DNA of 9,597 nt, taken from contig CALGAD010000105.1 in the NCBI GenBank assembly GCA_937951955.1, forward strand, positions 1 to 9,597, given 5' to 3'. This document shows, piece after piece, positions 6,867-9,597 of this stretch. The stretch comes from an uncultured Bacillaceae bacterium. GTDB taxonomy: Bacteria > Bacillota > Bacilli > Bacillales > Caldibacillaceae. The notes beneath the pieces are model-generated. The model saw only the letters and a list, made by a program, of their open reading frames with translations, ran no database searches and was not told the origin of the DNA. The position numbers and the translations under genes are program-made. Every line of letters starts with the position of its first letter. Positions within the stretch are counted from its first letter, which is position 1.

Positions 6867-7288
6867 TCTTTCATAATAAAACTAAAGTTTGCATCCAACT
6901 TTGTAAAATCAAAATTACCGGGAAGTAACACCGGTCCTAATGTTTCCAGGTACGATTTTCTTGCCATGATTTTATCAATCTCGGCAAAGTATACATTTTT
7001 CACAAAAGATCCATCGCTTCCCGAAACCTCGTATTGCCCGATGAACAGAAGATGGCTTACCACCGCGCCTGTTTCCTCCAATACTTCCCTTATTGCCGCT
7101 TCCCCGGCTGTTTCATTAGCTTCAATTTTACCTCCCGGGAATTCCAGTCCCCGTTGTTTATGATTGGTTAATAACCAATTATTTTTGTAACGACAGATAA
7201 CAAGAACATGTTCTGCCTCTTTCGGAAAACTTCCCTTATTAAAGCTTAAGCGCACCCGGTTGCCATTAAAATCTGTAAAATAATACAT
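6815..7288 (-). CDS. ytkD: MutT-type Nudix hydrolase (YtkD-like 8-oxo-dGTP diphosphatase)
   Basis: Its probable role is to hydrolyse oxidised nucleoside triphosphates such as 8-oxo-dGTP, keeping damaged bases out of DNA; B. subtilis YtkD has this activity. The 157-aa protein carries a complete Nudix box at about residues 53-75, fitting GX5EX7REUXEEXGU with REVLEE as the metal-binding core. The flanking EFPGGKIE, the KNVYFAEI strand and the C-terminal FSFIMKD also match YtkD. I place the start at ATG 7288-7286 (MYYF...), preceded by GAGGGAG at 6 bp and agreeing with the B. subtilis start. An in-frame ATG at 7303 has no ribosome binding site. The neighbouring dps also concerns oxidative damage, which fits the function. 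Confidence 0.9.
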   Translation of the reverse strand: MYYFTDFNGNRVRLSFNKGSFPKEAEHVLVICRYKNNWLLTNHKQRGLEFPGGKIEANETAGEAAIREVLEETGAVVSHLLFIGQYEVSGSDGSFVKNVYFAEIDKIMARKSYLETLGPVLLPGNFDFTKLDANFSFIMKDGVLQKCLEEIAKRKLI

Positions 7289-7336
7289 CTCCTTCTCCCT
7301 CATCTACATATGTATGACAAAGGTTTTCTCTCTATT

Positions 7337-7365
7337 ATTATAATTGGACAAGTTTCAATTGTCTT
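7337..7365 (-). promoter_or_regulatory. Candidate ytkD promoter with dyad operator-like element
   Basis: On the minus strand AAGACA (7365-7360, 4 of 6 to -35) and a perfect -10 TATAAT (7342-7337) are spaced 17 bp apart; the start would be near 7330. A dyad, GACAA (7363-7359 read as TTGTC on plus) with TTGTC and a 7-bp centre, covers plus 7347-7363. It spans the spacer and the inner part of the -35. It could be a regulator site, but I do not recognise the regulator. Confidence 0.5.
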
Positions 7366-7383
7366 TTTTATGTTTTATCCAAA

Positions 7384-7410
7384 TAAAAAAAAGAGATCGC
7401 ACGATCCCTT
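7384..7410 (-). terminator. Intrinsic terminator, minus direction (likely end of the dps transcript)
   Basis: On the minus strand AAGGGATC... (7410-7403) pairs with the segment at 7398-7391, an 8-bp stem with one G.U and a 4-nt loop. A run of T (complement of 7390-7384) follows. No minus-strand gene starts between here and dps (stop at 7721), so this is the first clear terminator for dps. It also insulates the ytkD promoter just downstream. Confidence 0.75.
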
Positions 7411-7426
7411 AAAGAGAATGGTTTAT

Positions 7427-7452
7427 GTTTTAAATAAGAAATAAACGGATAA
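7427..7452 (+). promoter_or_regulatory. Possible sigma-B-type promoter for the 71-aa gene
   Basis: GTTTTA (7427-7432), a 14-bp spacer and GGATAA (7447-7452) resemble the sigma-B pattern GTTTaa-N13-15-GGGtAt with about two mismatches. No convincing sigma-A promoter is seen in the same stretch. The motif is short and AT-rich, so a chance match is quite possible. Confidence 0.3.
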
Positions 7453-7485
7453 ACTGTTTTTTAAACAAATTAAGGAGGATAACAG

Positions 7486-7701
7486 TTGGAACTGATCGAT
7501 CGGCTTTTTAACGAAGTGAAAGACCAGCATATTCCCGATGATGAAAATATTGAATTAGTTGTCGCGAATTTTTTACAAGGATATACCCGTAATGATTTGC
7601 TCCGGATTCTCGATAATCTTCCTGATGACGAATTGTATGCCCTCACAAGTACGTATCTCGTTGAAGAGTTGAGAAAGAAAGTAGCCAATTTAGAGGACTA
7701 A
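7486..7701 (+). CDS. Small acidic conserved protein (possibly DUF6154 family)
   Basis: Function unknown. The 71-aa product is acidic, lacks cysteines and membrane segments, and looks largely helical (LIDRLFNEVKDQ..., DLLRILDNLPDDELYALTSTYLVEELRKKV). The pattern DNLPDDEL with a terminal amphipathic helix resembles small Bacillus proteins annotated as DUF6154, an assignment from memory. The start is TTG at 7486, with AAGGAGG (7472-7478) at an ideal 7-bp spacing and no ATG nearby, so the gene is well supported despite its size. It converges on dps with 19 bp between stop codons and no terminator between them. Its mRNA and the dps mRNA should therefore overlap. Confidence 0.8.
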   Translation: MELIDRLFNEVKDQHIPDDENIELVVANFLQGYTRNDLLRILDNLPDDELYALTSTYLVEELRKKVANLED

Positions 7702-7720
7702 AGGTATCTACATACTACAC

Positions 7721-8161
7721 TTATTGTTCTATATAAGCCCGATACATCCACATATGTTTTTCAAAACTGGCACTCATACCGATTAAAATATCATTTGTCA
7801 CTTCATCACCATTATTTTGGGCAATTTCCATGCCATCATATAAATGGAGATTAATGACGGACAAATCTTGCAGTAATTCTTGCACCATTTCACTTTCTGA
7901 TTGGGTACCGGATCCTTCTTGAATCTTTGTAAGCTCCAGACATTCTTTTAATGTTGAAATCGGTCGTTCTTTCAATTGTAATAATCGTTCGGCCACTACA
8001 TCTACATGTTCCGTCACTTCATCGTATAAATCCTCAAATTTTTCATGGAGCGTGAAAAAATGTTTTCCTGTTACAAACCAGTGATAATGATGCAATTTCA
8101 TATACATGACAACGAGACTGGCAAGCAAAACATTTAAATGTTCACGCAATTCTTCACTCAA
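7721..8161 (-). CDS. dps: Dps-family ferritin-like DNA-protection protein
   Basis: Dps proteins form 12-subunit shells that oxidise and store iron, limiting hydroxyl-radical damage to DNA during starvation and stress. The 146-aa protein matches the family length. Ferroxidase ligands at the dimer interface are visible: His27 in HYHWFVTG, His39 and Glu43 in TLHEKFE, then Asp54 and Glu58 in EHVDVVAER. The start is TTG at 8161-8159, 9 bp after AGGAGG; no ATG precedes the family's N-terminal helix. It is divergent from yidD and converges with the 71-aa gene. In B. subtilis the dps gene of this locus is a general-stress gene. Regulation here is not clear from sequence. MrgA-type naming is an alternative, but synteny favours dps. 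Confidence 0.92.
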   Translation of the reverse strand: MSEELREHLNVLLASLVVMYMKLHHYHWFVTGKHFFTLHEKFEDLYDEVTEHVDVVAERLLQLKERPISTLKECLELTKIQEGSGTQSESEMVQELLQDLSVINLHLYDGMEIAQNNGDEVTNDILIGMSASFEKHMWMYRAYIEQ

Positions 8162-8206
8162 TAGTCTGTGCCTCCTATATTTAAATTTGCCTAGTTTGTC
8201 CTCTTT

Positions 8207-8257
8207 TACTAATATTCACAGCAGGTGGTATAATTATGTAAGTAAAATCAGGAAATC
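8207..8257. promoter_or_regulatory. Divergent yidD/dps promoter region
   Basis: On the plus strand TATAAT (8229-8234) with TG upstream (8226-8227) is an excellent extended -10 for yidD; the -35 is poor. On the minus strand CATAAT and a TTGATT further upstream (complement of about 8252-8257) could serve dps, but spacing is poor at 15-17 bp depending on the -10 chosen. The shared TATAATTAT core at 8229-8237 matches the left half of the PerR box (TTATAATnATTATAA) but not the right half. Confidence 0.45.
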
Positions 8258-8277
8258 AAAACAGGAAGTTGGAGATT

Positions 8278-8517
8278 ATGTTTAAAAAATTGTTTCTACT
8301 AATCATTCGGTTTTACCAGAAAGTCATTTCACCACTTTTTCCGCCAACCTGCCGATTTTATCCTACGTGCTCTCATTACGGTTATGAAGCCATTGAACGA
8401 TTTGGTGTCATTCGAGGTAGCTATTTGGCGATGAAACGGATTCTTCGCTGCAATCCATTATGTAAAGGTGGATACGACCCGGTTCCGCTCGAATGGCCAA
8501 AGAAAAGAAAAGCATAG
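8278..8517 (+). CDS. yidD: Membrane protein insertion efficiency factor YidD
   Basis: YidD is a small membrane-associated protein that assists YidC/Sec-dependent insertion of membrane proteins. The 79-aa product has an N-terminal amphipathic helix (MFKKLFLLIIRFYQKVISPLF) and the family's conserved cysteine core: PTCRFYPTCSHY at about 23-34, and RCNPLCKGGYDPVP at 57-70. The ATG at 8278 is chosen because AGGAAG (8263-8268) lies 9 bp upstream; an in-frame TTG at 8269 would abut that site. The B. subtilis orthologue is YtjA. It is divergent from dps. No standard terminator follows it. Confidence 0.95.
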   Translation: MFKKLFLLIIRFYQKVISPLFPPTCRFYPTCSHYGYEAIERFGVIRGSYLAMKRILRCNPLCKGGYDPVPLEWPKKRKA

Positions 8518-8640
8518 GTGAAAATATGCTGGAACCAAACGTGGAAATCATTCATTCTTTTTTCCACTAAATGATCGATCATGTGATCATTCAAGATGTG
8601 ATAACTATGCTCTTCTATATTAAGGGTTAAATTCATTTAC
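8518..8640. other. Intergenic stretch with two inverted repeats
   Basis: Between yidD and the interrupted hydrolase, GTGGAAA (8541-8547) pairs with TTTCCAC (8561-8567) across a 13-nt loop. Just after it, a perfect 12-bp palindrome ATGATCGATCAT (8571-8582) sits within the larger repeat AATGATC (8570-8576) / GATCATT (8585-8591). Neither hairpin has a U-tract on the exit side in either direction, so neither is a typical terminator. The two genes converge here, and the hairpins may still mark mRNA 3' ends. Confidence 0.4.
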
Positions 8641-9423
8641 TCAAAACCGGACACTAAACCCGTTAAATCGATGAAGCCCTGTGCCGAATCTGATTAGATG
8701 ATTGTCCCTTAAATACTGGACGGCATATTTTACTTCTTGTAATATGTCCGGATTTAGTCCCAACGTATTGTGTGAGCCATAAATCATTTAGACATTTCGG
8801 ATATTCGCTATTTTTTCCCAGGAACGAACTAAATCTACCGGACACGTTGATGGATAAAAAGCATAAACAGGAGTATCGCTATACAGCAAATCCCCTGTAA
8901 ACAAATAACCGTTCGTCTCATCAAAAACACATATATGCCCGGGAGAATGGCCAGGTGTGTGATAGATTACAAGGCGGCGATTACCCAAATCAAAAACATC
9001 ACCGTCTTTTAAAATCCCTGTTGGCTTCCCTTGAAAAGGTTGATAAGTATCAGGATTAAATGTTTGTGGCAGAGGCAACGTTATGTCCCGACTGATACTT
9101 TCGCGAATTTGGTTAATGGACAAACCCTTTATCCCGTTAACTAACCAATCCTTATCAGCTTCATGGACATAGATTTTTTCAAATTCCCCATGACTTCCAA
9201 TATGATCATAATGAACATGCGTAGTGATTACCTCGATAGGTAAGTTGGTCAATTGATCAGTTATTCTCTTAATGTTATCAATGCCTAACCCTGTATCAAT
9301 CAGTATCGCCTTCTTCTCTCCCAACAGTAAAAATGAATGCACTTTCTCCCAATGACCATATTCACTGATTGCATATGTATGAATGTCAAGCTCCTGGACA
9401 GTGAACCACGAATCTTTTATCAT
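8641..9423 (-). pseudogene. Metallo-beta-lactamase-fold hydrolase interrupted by an in-frame TAA
   Basis: The ATG at 9423-9421 follows AAGGGGG at 4 bp. The first 211 codons encode most of a metallo-beta-lactamase-fold hydrolase: THVHYDHIG (ligands His69, His71, Asp73, His74), TPGHSPGHI (His159) and FTGDLLY (Asp178). Codon 212 is TAA (8790-8788). The same frame then stays open for 48 codons, beginning MIYGSHNTLGLNPDILQEV and ending at TGA (8643-8641). That tail carries the family's last metal ligand, the His of GSHN, and the typical C-terminus RFGTGLHRFNGFSVRF. Intact length would be 260 aa. A Lys codon AAA changed to TAA would explain it. The truncated product lacks one metal ligand and is probably inactive. 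A sequencing error, readthrough, or reinitiation at the ATG directly after the TAA are alternatives. Substrate unknown. Confidence 0.85.
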
Positions 9424-9597
9424 TGTCCCCCTTCAAACCATACTTATTTCCTTTTCATTTTAAATTTTCATCAATAGGTTTATACTGTAATGTCAAAGTT
9501 TTCCTCAAAAATTTAGTTTCCACAATTTACTACAATTCTACCTTGGTGTAAACTGGCACATTATTTCAGACGGTGATTTTCAAAATAATTCAGCTCA
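9424..9597. other. Upstream region of the hydrolase gene; no gene recognised
   Basis: This AT-rich 174-bp end of the window holds no coding region I can support. On the minus strand a perfect -35-like TTGACA lies at 9497-9492, but no good -10 follows at 16-18 bp, so the hydrolase promoter is not settled. Confidence 0.4.

Noticed and set aside
8227..8241. A PerR box in the dps/yidD intergenic region.
   Set aside because: Only the left half-site matches. It is equally well explained as the extended -10 of yidD.
8527..8571. A 14-codon plus-strand frame (MLEPNVEIIHSFFH) right after yidD with a GGTGA-like site.
   Set aside because: It is too short to judge, has a poor ribosome binding site, and overlaps the hairpin at 8541-8567.
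8421..8636. A minus-strand open frame of 71 codons overlapping the end of yidD.
   Set aside because: It has no ribosome binding site, and its C-terminal half is simply the reverse of the yidD 3' end. The other half covers the inverted repeats, with no recognisable protein family.
8771..8790. A frameshift in addition to the stop codon in the hydrolase.
   Set aside because: Careful re-reading of GGC TCA CAC AAT gives GSHN in the original frame, so the nonsense codon is the only lesion.
8663..8845. A 60-codon minus-strand frame overlapping the hydrolase.
   Set aside because: It is out of frame with the hydrolase. The true continuation is in the hydrolase's own frame, after the TAA.

Overview
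The window is chromosomal DNA from a low-GC, endospore-former-type Bacillota, most likely a member of the Bacillaceae. This rests on protein similarity recalled from memory, strong AGGAGG-type ribosome binding sites, several TTG starts, and gene order. The order metK / pckA / ytmB / ytlA-ytlC-ytlD / ytkD / small gene / dps / yidD matches the metK-pckA-ytlACD-ytkD-dps neighbourhood of Bacillus subtilis as I recall it. It is core-genome housekeeping and stress DNA. I see no prophage, insertion sequence, CRISPR array, tRNA or rRNA.

Layout. metK (SAM synthetase, minus) and pckA (PEP carboxykinase, plus) are divergent across about 515 bp. That gap holds a strong sigma-A promoter for metK, an intrinsic terminator inside the metK leader, and a pckA promoter overlapped by a CcpN-type operator. 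No S-box SAM riboswitch is recognisable. pckA converges on a small DUF2584-type gene (ytmB). Next is a three-gene plus-strand operon for a NitT/TauT/SsuA-type ABC importer: lipoprotein ytlA, ATPase ytlC and permease ytlD. An intrinsic terminator sits between ytlA and ytlC, and ytlC and ytlD overlap. The operon converges on ytkD, a MutT-type Nudix hydrolase.

The right third has a 71-aa acidic protein gene (plus) that converges with dps (minus) with only 19 bp between them. The only clear terminator in the dps direction lies beyond the small gene, so the dps mRNA probably runs antisense to it. yidD is divergent from dps. The last gene is a minus-strand metallo-beta-lactamase-fold hydrolase interrupted by one in-frame TAA at codon 212. 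The remaining 48 codons, including the last metal-ligand histidine, stay open in the same frame.

How the genes fit together. metK and pckA serve one-carbon and gluconeogenic metabolism, ytlACD is a nutrient importer of unknown substrate, ytkD and dps both protect against oxidative damage to nucleotides and DNA, and yidD assists membrane protein insertion. I found no convincing new multi-gene system. The points most worth a second look are the metK leader, the interrupted hydrolase and the overlapping dps/small-gene transcription.
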